Both the position numbers and the translations under genes were made by a program. The notes under the pieces were generated by a model. The model saw only the letters and a list, made by a program, of their open reading frames with translations. It was not told the DNA's origin and made no database searches. Below, in pieces: positions 26,401-35,791 of a stretch of DNA of 64,000 nt (position 1 is its first letter; each line of letters starts with the position of its first letter). The stretch spans positions 620,001 to 684,000 of the forward strand of contig NZ_JAMZEB010000001.1 in the NCBI RefSeq assembly GCF_024172165.1, given 5' to 3'. This DNA comes from Nonomuraea thailandensis. GTDB lineage: Bacteria; Actinomycetota; Actinomycetes; Streptosporangiales; Streptosporangiaceae.

Positions 26401-27087
26401 TTCCGTTGAGGCCCTCTGCTCGGGTCCGTGCGGAGGAGCCTCGCCGGCCTGTACCGGCCCGCCTCGGGCCGTATCACGGCCAACGGCACCGACATCGCCA
26501 CCCTGGAGCCGGCCGAATGGCGCCGACATCTCGCCATCGTCTTCCAGGACTTCGTGCGTTACCCGCTCTCCGTGATGGACACCATCGCGCTGGGCCGGGC
26601 GGATACCGCCCCTGAGCAGGCACGCCTCGAGAGTGCGGCCGATGACGCGGGGCTCGCAGAGCTCGTTTCGATGCTGCCGTCGGGCTGGGAGACGCCCTTG
26701 TCACGCTCACGTACCGGGGGCGTCGACCTGTCGGGAGGGCAATGGCAGTAGGTCGTGCTGGCGCGAGCCTTCTACGGAGTGCGGAGCGGGGTCGAACTCC
26801 TCGTGCTGGACGAGCCGACCGCACACTTGGACGTCCGCACCGAGTTCGACGTCTTCCGGAGAATCACCGACCGACGCGGCGACGCCGGAATCATCCTGAT
26901 GTCGCATCGGTTATCCACCGCACGAGCCGCCGACCGCATCATCCTCCTCGGGGACGGACGTGTCACCGAGAGTGGCACCCATGACGAGCTGATGGCGCAA
27001 AGAGGCACTTACGCACGCCTGTTCACCCGTCAGGCCCGACGCTTCCGCGCCGGCTACGACGACCGGCTGGAAGAAGAGGCCTCCTGA
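26401..27087 (+). pseudogene. ABC exporter ATPase half, 5'-truncated with in-frame amber stop
   Basis: The nucleotide-binding domain begins abruptly after where Walker A should be (SLAGLYRPASGRITANGTDI). It continues through the Q-loop VFQDFVRYPLSV and the signature LSGGQWQ, where a TAG at 26749 replaces the expected basic codon. It resumes in the same frame with VLARAFYGVRSG, Walker B LLVLDEPTAHLD and the switch MSHRLST. Membrane domain and Walker A are missing, probably lost with the IS5 insertions. It was the first of a pair of fused permease-ATPase genes (the stop overlaps the next start region). Confidence 0.8.
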
Positions 27088-28851
27088 TGGCCGGCGTTCG
27101 CACCTGCGTTTCTGGTGGGACATCTTGCGCACGACGCACGCCCGCGCCCCCGTCCTGACGGGCGTCAACATCGTCGTGGAGATCGTCACGCTACTGGCCG
27201 GTGTCGGGATGGCCGTGGCTCTGCGGGCAGTCGCGAACGGCGCCGCCGCGGGAGATGCGCCCGGGGCGCTGGGGGGAGCCGTCTGGGCAGCGCTGGTGAC
27301 CGCGCGACTGCGCGAGCTGGTCGGGAACTTCCTCGTGGCCGACAAGATCGGCCCGGGCTGGCTGTCCGACCGCATCACCTACGAGGTCGCCGCGATCGAA
27401 AGCATCGAGCATATGGAGCGAGGCGACAATCTCGACCGCGTCGGCCTTCTCCGCACCTCCTCCTGGGAATTGGTGGCCGGGGCGTGGACCGCGCTGCGCA
27501 CGGTGTTCTCCACCCTCCAGCTCGCCGCCGTCCTCTCGCTCCTCGGCAATGTCTCACCATGGCTGCTCATGCTGCTCGTACTCGCCGCGGTGCCGATCTG
27601 GTGCGATGCCCGTGCGCGCGGGCAGCTCAACCGGACCGAGATCTCCACCGCTGAGCAGTTCCGCCTCCAGCGGCACCTGTTCGAACTGGCCACCGATGTC
27701 GCCGCGGCCAAGGAGATCCGCGTCAGTGGAGCGGCAGACCAGGTGCTGGAACACCAAGAGCGCGCCTGGCATGACGTCGTCCACGAACGCTTCCGGGCAC
27801 GGATGCGCAGCTTCGCATGGCGGCTGCTGGGCTGGTCGGTCTTTACCATCGCGTTCACGGCCATGCTCGCCATCGTCCTGGTCCAAGCCGCGGAAGACCG
27901 CTCCACCGTGGGCGACGTCGTCATGGTGATCGCCCTTGCCGCGTCGCTGCAGCAGACGGTTCAGGCGGTGGTCGGCCGGCTCACCGGCACGATGAGCGCC
28001 GGCTTGCACATCGAGCCTTACCTGTGGTTGCGAGACTACGCGGCAGCCGATCGGGCGCGGGGGCACGGCAGGCTCCAGTCTCCCCCAGTCCTGCGCGACG
28101 GCATCGAGTTCAAGGGAGTCAGCTACACCTATCCAGGCACGCTGCGCCCCGCATTGGACGACGTCAGCATCCTCCTGCCCGCAGGGTCGGTCGTCGCCGT
28201 CGTCGGGGAGTTCGGCTCGGGAAAGTCCACGCTCGTCAAACTGCTCGGCAAGTTCTACCAGCCGGACAAAGGCAGCATTCTCGTCGACGGCACGGACCTC
28301 GCCGATCTCCACACCGAGGCCTGGCGAGCGCGCACCAGCGCCGCCTACCAGGACTTCGGCCGTTATCCCCACCTCACCTTCGGCGAGGCGGTCGGGCACG
28401 ACGATCTCGCCCACCTCGCCAGCCCGTCAGCCCGTCAGCCGAAGGCATCGTGGTGAGCCTCCCAGCCGGCCTCGACACGAGGCTCGGCCGGGCCTTCGGC
28501 GGCGTCGACCTCTCGGAGGGACAGTGGCAGAAGACCGCGCTGGCCCGGGCGTCGATGCGGCACGCGCCATTGCTGTTCGTCCTCGACGAGCCCACCGCTT
28601 CGCTGGACGCGCCCAGTGAACACGCCATCTTCACGCGCTACATGGAACGAGCCCGCCGGCTGGCGGCTCTCAGCGGAGCGATCATCGTGATCGTGTCACA
28701 CCGCTTCTCCACACTCGCCGGGTCCGACCTGATTCTCGTCCTCGACAAGGGAGCTCTCATCGCACACGGCACACATCGACAGCTGCTGAACGCCTAGGGC
28801 CGCTATGCCGAGCTGTACGCGATGCAGACGGCGGCATACAAATCTGATTGA
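27087..28851 (+). pseudogene. ABC exporter (permease-ATPase fusion), frameshifted with amber stop
   Basis: The membrane domain (RFWWDILRTTHARAPVLTGV onward, several hydrophobic helices) is followed by an ATPase domain with Walker A GEFGSGKSTLVKLLG, Q-loop AYQDFGRYPHL, signature LSEGQWQKTALARA and Walker B LLFVLDEPTASLD. The ATG at 27087 is one frame off from the main frame, pointing to an indel within 40 bp. An 8-bp tandem duplication at 28421-28436 shifts the frame again before the signature. A TAG at 28795 cuts off the normal tail GRYAELYAMQTAAY, which reads on to 28851. Together with the upstream half-gene it formed a heterodimeric exporter, now dead unless corrected. Confidence 0.82.
28421..28440. 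repeat. 8-bp tandem repeat (AGCCCGTC x2.5) causing a frameshift
   Basis: AGCCCGTC occurs at 28421-28428 and 28429-28436, followed by AGCC. Removing one unit restores continuous translation from LAHLASP into SAEGIVVSLPAGLDTRLG. This is the footprint of slipped-strand mispairing and is in principle reversible. Confidence 0.7.
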
Positions 28852-29235
28852 TCTTCGAGAGAACAGCTGATTCGCACCGACAAGGCGCTGTCCGTGAAGG
28901 GGTTCGATCAATATTTATGGAACCCTAGGCGATGACAGACCGCGTCAGCAAGAGTGACAAACCGGTACAGGGCGTCGCGCTGCCCGGCCTGTGCGCGCCG
29001 CTCCTCAGCAAACATGTCACCGCACCGGAGCGCTCATCGCCTGGCCGACGGCGACCGGCCCGGCCTCTGTGAACCTTGGCCGGCGGCTCCGTTCTGCGCT
29101 GGCAGGGGGCGCACCTGGACGACAGGACGCGGACTGGCGAGACCGGGCCCTGTCCGAGTCAGTCTGCCGCGCAGCAGTTGCTCGGTCTCGTTCTTCAGGT
29201 GGTCCGGCTGGGTTTCGGGCAGATGGTTGCAGCGG
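28852..29235. other. Intergenic stretch between exporter remnant and regulator
   Basis: About 380 bp. A 46-codon frame from ATG 28932 lacks a good ribosome site and is not called. Nothing else was recognised. Confidence 0.35.
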
Positions 29236-30213
29236 TCACGTCCAGCCGCGCCTCGCCGCCAGCACGCCCGCCTCGAAGCGGCTGCGTGCCTTCAGGGTCA
29301 CCATCAGGCGTGCCGTCATGCGCCGGGTCGTTCGCAGCGATACCCCGAGCTTCCTGCTCGCCTGCTCGTCGGTGTGGCCAGTGGCGAGCAAACGTACGAG
29401 TTCGTGCTCCAGCGTGGACAGGCCCGCGTCGTCGGTGGCAACGGGCTCCTCCAGCGGCGCTGCGGCGGCCCACAAGTGCTCGAAGAGCACGCAGATGGCC
29501 GCCACGGCGCCCCGGCTGCGCAGGACCAGCGCCCCGAGGTGCGAAGCGGCCGGCTCGATGGGGATCAATGCCGTCTCCCTGTCGACCACGATCATCATGA
29601 GGGGGAGGGTCGGCAACGTCCGCGCCGACGCGCCGAGAGAAGCGAGCCGCTGGACGTGGTGCATACTGGCCCTGTCGTTGCGGATGCTGTCCTGGTAGAT
29701 GGTGCGGAACGCGACACCGCGGCGCAACGCTGATTCGTCCAGCAGGCGGCCGGCCTCTATCGCCTCTGCCGACATGGCTTTGCCGGGAAGAATCGACAGG
29801 CATTCCCCGCGTGTCATCTGGGCAAGTTCGGCCAATCGCGCGCGCACAGCGGACACCCCGTTCAACCTCTCGATGACCTCGGCATCCAGTCCTGGCTGGG
29901 CATCGTGCAACTCCACCAGTTCGGCGACCGCGGCCCTGGTGGCCTCGATCTGCCGCTGGTGGCGGGCGAGGTCCGCTTCACCGCGGGAGAGGAGCGACAA
30001 AAGCCCGATCTGCGGGCCGATCACCCGGAAGGAAACGGACCCGGTCTCGCTCACCAGATGGAGTTCCGCCAGCCGGTCCAGGGCCTCACGGATTTCGGCT
30101 TCGGGACGCCGCAGATGAGCGGCCAGCTCTGGCAGATCCAACTCGGGACGTTGGAGGAGGAGCCGATACACCGTCTCGACAGAAGCGTCCAACCCCAGTG
30201 GCTCAAGCATCAT
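29236..30213 (-). CDS. TrmB-like/LuxR-type transcriptional regulator (second copy)
   Basis: 325 aa with the same architecture as the 18937 product. An N-terminal winged helix (VETVYRLLLQRPELDLPELA, EIREALDRLAELHLVSETGS) is followed by a middle sensor region and a C-terminal LuxR helix-turn-helix (LEHELVRLLATGHTDEQASR, KLGVSLRTTRRMTARLM). The frame is intact. It is convergent with the dead exporter and divergent from the small-protein/glycosyltransferase cassette, so it is the best candidate to regulate either one. Confidence 0.85.
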   Translation of the reverse strand: MMLEPLGLDASVETVYRLLLQRPELDLPELAAHLRRPEAEIREALDRLAELHLVSETGSVSFRVIGPQIGLLSLLSRGEADLARHQRQIEATRAAVAELVELHDAQPGLDAEVIERLNGVSAVRARLAELAQMTRGECLSILPGKAMSAEAIEAGRLLDESALRRGVAFRTIYQDSIRNDRASMHHVQRLASLGASARTLPTLPLMMIVVDRETALIPIEPAASHLGALVLRSRGAVAAICVLFEHLWAAAAPLEEPVATDDAGLSTLEHELVRLLATGHTDEQASRKLGVSLRTTRRMTARLMVTLKARSRFEAGVLAARRGWT

Positions 30214-30682
30214 GCAGCCCCAGGTGAGGCGAGCGCAACGTCGCTACAGGTGGGCAGGATCACCACGAGTAACCCCCGACATCCATCGGCTGCATGGTGT
30301 GGTCAGGCTAGCCGCGGGCTCCGTGGACGGTAAACAGGACCGGCCGCCATCTTCCGCTCGATTACTGACAAATCGCCAATCTGGCTAGTCCGATACCGAA
30401 ACGGCGTGGCCCCACACATCATCGGCGATCTCACCGGACGACAGCATGCGGCCAGGCCGCCACCTGCCGCCAGTGGTCAGCGGCCGCGCATCCTGGTATC
30501 CGACCGGCAGCAAGATGCCAGCGGATTTCCTGCCGCAGGAAAGGCCGTGACAACGATTTCGGCAGCACTGAATAATCAACGGCATGGAACCGATTTCGAC
30601 CAGTACAGCACCGCGCGGAGGACGAGACCGGCCTGATTACGCCGGAAGGGGATTCCAGTGGGGCTAAAAGACGGGTTCGTGA
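30214..30682. promoter_or_regulatory. Divergent control region upstream of small-protein cassette
   Basis: About 470 bp without a gene. CATGCAGCC (30211-30219, spanning the regulator's start) and GGCTGCATG (30287-30295) form a perfect 9-bp inverted repeat with a wide spacer. A looped regulator site is possible but not shown. Confidence 0.3.
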
Positions 30683-30958
30683 ATGCATCTGGTCATCGTC
30701 ACCCTGCGGCACGATGCCGTAGCCGTCTCGGAAATCCCGTCTGCTGCCGTCGTCACTGACGTGTTCTGGGCCCTTGCCGCGCACTCCGATGGCCTGCGAC
30801 ATGTGCATGCCATCGCACACTTGGGCGACCTTCGCGTGGCGCTCTTCCTCCAGTCCGACGGCGCAGAGAGGGCATTACTGGCCGCCCGGCGGTTGTGTGA
30901 CCGAGCCCTGGCGAGGGCGCCGATTCTGACGGCCTGGAAAATCCTCGAGAACACCTGA
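30683..30958 (+). CDS. Small protein of unknown function, ferredoxin-like pattern
   Basis: 91 aa, starting MHLVIVTLRHDAVAVSEIPS. Alternating predicted strands and helices (HLVIVTL; VTDVFWALAAHSDG; DLRVALFLQSD; ERALLAARRLCDRALARA; LTAWKIL) suggest a compact beta-alpha-beta-beta-alpha-beta fold. There is no signal peptide or cysteine cluster. The ribosome site is weak. It is the first gene of a plus-strand cassette with the secreted-type small protein and the glycosyltransferase-like gene. I do not recognise the family; a partner or carrier protein for the downstream enzyme is one option. Confidence 0.55.
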   Translation: MHLVIVTLRHDAVAVSEIPSAAVVTDVFWALAAHSDGLRHVHAIAHLGDLRVALFLQSDGAERALLAARRLCDRALARAPILTAWKILENT

Positions 30959-31009
30959 CCTGAACGTTGTCACCACATTCATACCGGTCATTCATGAAGG
31001 AGTATCGCT

Positions 31010-31273
31010 GTGGAAATTCGCAAGACCGTCACGATCCTCGTTGCCGGAATCGGCGCCGTCTCCCAGCTCGCCGGGGGAAATGCGGCCGCCGCGAGCGGGC
31101 CAGGTCCCGTCGCCGCCGCGGCGGCTCAGCCCGATAGAGAAGCATCCTACGGAGAGGAGGGGCCGGCGCGCGTGTGGTTCACCCCCACCACGGTCGACTA
31201 CTACGCCGCCGAGGAGCTCCACCAGCAGGCCTCCTCGCGCGACAGGCTGGCCCCCACCCGGACTCACGTCTGA
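31010..31273 (+). CDS. Small protein with N-terminal leader/signal-like segment
   Basis: 87 aa from GTG 31010, with a strong AAGGAG 8 nt upstream. A basic-hydrophobic start (EIRKTVTILVAGIGAVSQLA, then GGNAAAASG) resembles a signal peptide or RiPP-type leader. The remainder is polar with two aromatic patches (RVWFTPTTVDYY) and ends PTRTHV. It contains no cysteine. Its stop lies 3 nt before the glycosyltransferase-like ATG, so the two are co-translated. It could be a secreted peptide or a precursor modified by that enzyme; both are inference. Confidence 0.65.
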   Translation: MEIRKTVTILVAGIGAVSQLAGGNAAAASGPGPVAAAAAQPDREASYGEEGPARVWFTPTTVDYYAAEELHQQASSRDRLAPTRTHV

Positions 31274-31276
31274 ACC

Positions 31277-32320
31277 ATGCCGCTCTCCACGGGTAAGCGC
31301 CGGTCGCCAAGCGCGATCGTGGTGCCTACTGTCCGGCAGGGCGACCGGTTCGCCCGGCTTGCTCGCCTTGCCGAATCGCTGGCTTGTCCGCTGGTCCTCC
31401 TGCCCAGCGGACAAGCCGACCCCGAGGTGCTGCGCCGTCAAACGGTGGGCTCGAACGCCGACGTCCTCGTCATCGAGCCGCCCTCTGCTGGAGCCAGTCC
31501 CCTGCCTGACCTGGAGACGACGGCCCTGCTGCGCGGCTCCCCCTTCGAGCGAGCCAACGACGTGAGCACCAAACGTAACCTGGCGTTGCTGCTGGCCCGA
31601 CTCGCCGGATGGCACGAGATCTTTTTTCTGGACGACGACATCCTGATACGGGATCCCGACCATGTCCGCTGGGCCGTCGGGCTGCTCGATGGCTACGCCG
31701 CCACCGGTGTAGCCATCGAGGGCCATCCCGATGGATCCGTCGTCGGCCACGCCAATCTCGCGGTGGGAGGGCAGCGCAGAGCGTTCCTCGCCGGCGGAGC
31801 GCTTGCCGTAGCTCCACGCGCACGCACGTCGTTCTTCCCCGACATCTACAACGAGGATCTTCTCTACCTGATCGACGACACCGGGCCGTTCCCGGTCGCG
31901 CTCACCGGCGCTGCCGTGCAGGAGGCATACGATCCGTTCGTCGATCCCCAGCGGGCAGCGGCCGAGGAGTTCGGCGAAACACTCGTGGTGGGGCTGTACT
32001 ACCTCGCACGGCGCGGCCATCGGCTGCGCGACTCCGGCGAAGAATACTGGCGCGGCTTCATCCGGGAACGGGAGGTGCTGCTGGCCGCGCTGAGGGAACG
32101 GCTCCAGCGCCACTCGACGCTCGATGCGGTCCAGGCGGCAAGAATCAGCGCCGCGCTGGATTCCTCCCGGACGGCGCTGGAGGGGATCTCCCCAGCGTTG
32201 TGCGTCGCCTACGTCAAGGCGTGGATCGAGGACCGGCGCCGGTGGGGCACGCACCTTCATCGCCTCCCCAGCAGCATGCCCATCGGTCACGCCCTGGCGG
32301 AGCTGGGGCTGGCCGCCTGA
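31277..32320 (+). CDS. Glycosyltransferase-like (GT-A fold) protein
   Basis: 347 aa. FFLDDDILI (Asp119-121) is a DxD-type nucleotide-sugar/metal motif. It is preceded by STKRNLALLLARLAGW, the usual arginine-bearing helix in GT2-like enzymes. RRAFLAGGALAVAPRARTSF and YNEDLLYLIDD resemble the acceptor-side loop and catalytic acid. No membrane segment is apparent. Coupling to the 87-aa small protein (3-nt gap) suggests it acts on that peptide or on a product exported with it. The acceptor and donor are unknown; a non-glycosylating nucleotidyl transferase-like role cannot be excluded. Confidence 0.65.
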   Translation: MPLSTGKRRSPSAIVVPTVRQGDRFARLARLAESLACPLVLLPSGQADPEVLRRQTVGSNADVLVIEPPSAGASPLPDLETTALLRGSPFERANDVSTKRNLALLLARLAGWHEIFFLDDDILIRDPDHVRWAVGLLDGYAATGVAIEGHPDGSVVGHANLAVGGQRRAFLAGGALAVAPRARTSFFPDIYNEDLLYLIDDTGPFPVALTGAAVQEAYDPFVDPQRAAAEEFGETLVVGLYYLARRGHRLRDSGEEYWRGFIREREVLLAALRERLQRHSTLDAVQAARISAALDSSRTALEGISPALCVAYVKAWIEDRRRWGTHLHRLPSSMPIGHALAELGLAA

Positions 32321-32339
32321 GCCGCCAGCCCGCCTCGGC

Positions 32340-32972
32340 GTACGAGGCGAGCACGATGCCTCCGCGATTACCCACGTCGGCGGCCAGGCGATCAGCGTGA
32401 AGGCCGACATCACCCGTACCGGTGACGTGGCCGCCATGATCGCAGATGTCACCGCGCAGATCGGTCCCGTCCACGTCCTGGTCAACAACGCCGGCGACTA
32501 CCCGCGCATCGCCTGGACTGAGCTGACCGAGGGTCGCTGGATGGAGGCTCTCGATCTCAACCTGACCGGCTTACCGGTGCGCGCGAGCGGTCACCCCGTC
32601 CATGGTCGAACACCGGGCCGGGCGGATCATCAACATCGGCAGCATCACCGCCCGCAGCGGCCGCGCCGGTCTGGCCGCCTACGCAGCGGCCAAAGCCGGG
32701 CTGCACGGCCTGACCCGGGCGTTGGCCCGGAACTCGGCCGTCACGGCATCACCGTCAACACCGTGGTCCCGGGCCCCATCCAGGTGGAGCGGGAACTCCG
32801 GCTGCCCCTCACCGACCGCACGCCCGTGCACGACCAGCTCGCTCGCCAGTGCCTTCCCCGACGCGGGCAGCCATCGGACGTCGCCGCGGCGGTCGCCTTC
32901 CTCGCCGGCCCCGGCGCCGCGTTCATCACCGGTCAGAGCCTGCACGTCGACGGCGGCTATCTGCTGCACTAG
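32340..32972 (+). pseudogene. SDR dehydrogenase, N-terminally truncated with two frameshifts
   Basis: The frame opens at ITHVGGQAISVKADITRTGD, lacking the first about 35 residues with the cofactor-binding Gly motif. It continues through VHVLVNNAGDYPRIAWTELT, then shifts to RIINIGSITARSGRAGLAAY with YAAAK (catalytic Tyr and Lys), and shifts back to GITVNTVVPGPIQVE and FITGQSLHVDGGYL-stop. The missing start and two indels make this a dead 3-oxoacyl-reductase-like SDR. Confidence 0.78.
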
Positions 32973-33001
32973 CCTGCGCGCCACCCCTGCTCTGAGAGAA
33001 G

Positions 33002-33489
33002 ATGCCCCTCATGCGTGAACGCGTCCGCGCCATCCTGGTCGACCACGAGGGCTGTCTGCTCACCATCAAGCGGATCAAGCCGGGACAGCAGCCGTACTGG
33101 GAGCCTGCCCGGCGGCGGGTCGAGAACACCGACACCAGCCTCGAAGACGCCCTCGCACGAGAGCTGCGGGAAGAGCTCGGCGCCGAGGCCGCCATCCACG
33201 CCCTCGTCCATATCCTCACCACCACGCACGACCGGCAGTACTTCTTCCTCACCCGCCTGCTGCACCACAATCCCGCCGACCGGAGCGGACTGGAACTCAC
33301 CGAGCCCGGCCGCGGCCACTACGTGCCCGAACGCATCCCCCTAACCGAAGCGGGCATCGGCGCGATCACCCTGCGGCCCCGCAGATCGCAGCCTTTCTCA
33401 TCAGGTCTCTCGCCGCCGCCGACGGTCTCTTCGCACTGTCCGACCTGCGCCTTCACGATCCAGCATGGCAACCTATCCAGGCGCGGTAG
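33002..33489 (+). pseudogene. Nudix hydrolase, frameshifted near the C-terminus with damaged Nudix box
   Basis: MRERVRAILVDHEGCLLTIK opens a Nudix fold. The box reads TSLEDALARELREELGA, with the REUXEE core present, but the preceding glycines expected in LPGGGVE are ARRRVE. After TEAGIGAITLRP a one-base shift is needed to read PQIAAFLIRSLAAADGLFAL to the natural stop at 33487-33489. Without correction the open frame runs through unrelated sequence to 33838. Both changes argue for a decayed gene. Confidence 0.65.
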
Positions 33490-33746
33490 CGGCCAAGCCG
33501 ACGAACGCCGGCAGTGGACGTCTCGGCGCTGTCCTGCAGGTAACTGCCCGGAGCCGGGGGCGAGGTGGTGCTGCCTTGTCGGCGTGGCACAGCGGAGTTG
33601 CCGTCCGGGCAGGGCTGGCCTGCGGTACTGTCGCCTGCGGAGCCGCCAGAACCATCCCATCGGCCTGGCGGCCCTCATCCTCCTCCACTTCACGGCGGTC
33701 ATGCGCGGCCTGTCGCGTTCGTTCACGTTCCGGGTTGCTCGACGCC

Positions 33747-34041
33747 CTAGGCCATCTGCCAGCCGGACACCATGCCCTCTCCGGCGTGCCGGAGGGACGG
33801 TGCAGCCGGGAACATCAGCGCGGCGTTGTGCGCGTTGACACGCAGCGCGGCGAGGAACGTCACCGCCTCCCCGTCCTTGGGACCACCCCACGAACACGGC
33901 GGTGAAGATGCGCTCCGCCATCGGCCGCCCGGACGTGCCCACGTGCGTGTAGACCCACTCGCCTGCCCGGCGTCCGAGCCGGTAGCGCTCGATTACGTCG
34001 AGCGCGTCATGTCTGACCACGGCGGGCGCGACGTCGAACAT
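33747..34041 (-). pseudogene. Fragment of an unrecognised protein
   Basis: Minus-strand frames read LDVIERYRLGRRAGEWVYTH, VGTSGRPMAERIFTAVFVGW and, after one shift, GEAVTFLAALRVNAHNAALM through to GMVSGWQMA-stop at 33747. The pieces look like one conserved protein interrupted by a single indel, with an in-frame TAG shortly upstream of 34041. I do not recognise the family. Confidence 0.4.
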
Positions 34042-34265
34042 CGCCTCCTCAAGTATCTCCCGTAGATCATCCTCGCCCTAGTCGTCCCTGTTGACATCGC
34101 CATCGCGGGGGCTCGCCCTCATGCACTGGCATGGGCTGGCCCGCTACGCCATATGGTCGGTGTTTCTTCTTCGTGGGTCCCGGCATCTCGGGGTGGCCGG
34201 GTCCGACGCGGACCACGACCTCGCCAGCGGAGGGGCGACGCACAGCCCGTCCACGCGGCAACAGC

Positions 34266-35696
34266 TCACAGCAGCGTGGTTTGCTCATGATCGGGCAGGT
34301 CGAAGTGGGTGACCAGGCCGGCATCGGCGAGTCCGGCTGCGGCGAACAGCGCCTTCTCCCGAGCGTTGCGCACGAAGATCCGCGTTGACGGGGCAAGCCG
34401 ATCCAGCGAGTGTGGGCAGGGTCTGACCACCCCGTAGAGCCCACGAGCGGTGTAGATGCCGATGCCGTATTCGTGCTCGCGGTCGCCCCGTTCGGAGACA
34501 GGCAACGCCCGCCGCGGCATGCTCGCTCACCGACAGCACCGCGACGTGGTCCAGCAGCTCGGTGAGCTGGGCGGAGGATATCCCGCTTCACCACTGCTGT
34601 GCGGCGGCCTGCTCCTGACGGTCGTGTTCGCGGCGTGCCAGCTCTTGTTGGCGGGCCTGTTCCTGTTGCCGTCGCTGTTGTTCGCGGTGTTCCGCAGCCT
34701 GGCGTTCGCGCTCCTGCCGGGCGCGCTTGGCGGCTTCCTGCCGCTGGCGCATGGCTTCGTATGCGGTTTCCGCGTCGATGGAACGCTGGGTGGTCCAGCC
34801 GACCGAACGGCGCAGGGTGGCGTTGCTCTTTGGGAGGTGGATGCGCCGGTAGCGGCGCCCGACGGAGTGCCAGAGCAGCCCGCCATCCAGGACCCACCGC
34901 ACGAGGGTTGGGAGGGTGACGCCGTCAACCTGAATCCATGCGCCTCGGCGGGGGTCGAAGGTCACCACGCCGTCATACACCATCCACCGCTCGACGGATT
35001 CCGGCGGTTGTGCGGGGGTCGCCGCGATCCCGGGGATCGTGGACAGCCACGGCACGCGGTCGCGGGAGCTGACCCAGCAGCAGGCGATCTGCTCGGCGGT
35101 GTGTCGGTCGGTACGCCTTTGGATGTCGTCGTTGGTGATCGGGGACAGTTGCGCTTCGCACGCCATCCGGCGTTTGCCCGAGGGGGAGGTCGCCATCACG
35201 TCGGCCCGCCAGGACCCGTCGGGCGCCGGTACCTCGAGGTCGGCCGACCAGCCCGCGCGGCGGATCGACTCGTTCAGCACCGCTTGAGCAGATGGTGATC
35301 GGCCGATTGCAGCGACAACTGGCAGTGCGGCGAGCGGCCGGGGTCGTGCGCGAAGTACCGCACCCGCCGTGGCGACAGCTTGGCGTGCACACCGTGACCA
35401 CACTCGGGGCAGGTGAGCCGGATCCGGGGCCGGGCCCGGTAGATGCCCTCCCATGGCAAGCCCTGCCCCAGACCGGTCAGCGTGGCATAGAGCTGCCCCA
35501 GTTCGGGATGAAAGAGCCGAGGAGCCAGTGTCCAGCTGTCGCTGATCCGGGTGAGCGCGAGGGTGATCAGGGTACAGAGATAGAGGGCGGCAGCGTCGGC
35601 GTGGATCCCGCGGTCGTGGTGCAGCGCTGGCATACCGGACCGGCCAGGGACGCGGTCGGGCGACCTCGGCGTTCGGGCAGCACGATCGAGTACCAC
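34266..35696 (-). pseudogene. Competence protein CoiA-like nuclease family, multiply frameshifted
   Basis: Three frames on the minus strand assemble one protein. First comes TLAPRLFHPELGQLYATLTG with the zinc pair region TCPECGHGVHAKLSPRRVRY. After a shift near 35280 comes QAVLNESIRRAGWSADLEVP, RADVMATSPSGKRRMACEAQ (the CoiA nuclease-like core), a long Gln/Arg/Glu-rich coiled coil (QERERQAAEHREQQRRQQEQ) and an end at 34588. After a second shift comes EYGIGIYTARGLYGVV to HFDLPDHEQTTLL-stop at 34266. CoiA relatives are linked to DNA uptake and recombination. This copy is broken at least twice. Confidence 0.7.
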
Positions 35697-35791
35697 CGAT
35701 CACAGGTCTGGAAGTTCCAGGGCTTCCGGCAGGGCGCCCAGCATGTGATCGATGCGGAACCTGTCAATTTGAGCAAGGCAGTTGAGCTGGG

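Noticed and set aside
26749..28797. Amber-codon recoding in the exporter pair
   Set aside because: Two in-frame TAG codons at conserved positions were tempting, but truncation of the first gene and two frameshifts in the second make ordinary pseudogenisation more likely. No suppressor tRNA is visible.
28932..29072. 46-codon frame before the second TrmB/LuxR regulator
   Set aside because: No convincing ribosome site and no supporting context; considered as a peptide gene but not supported.
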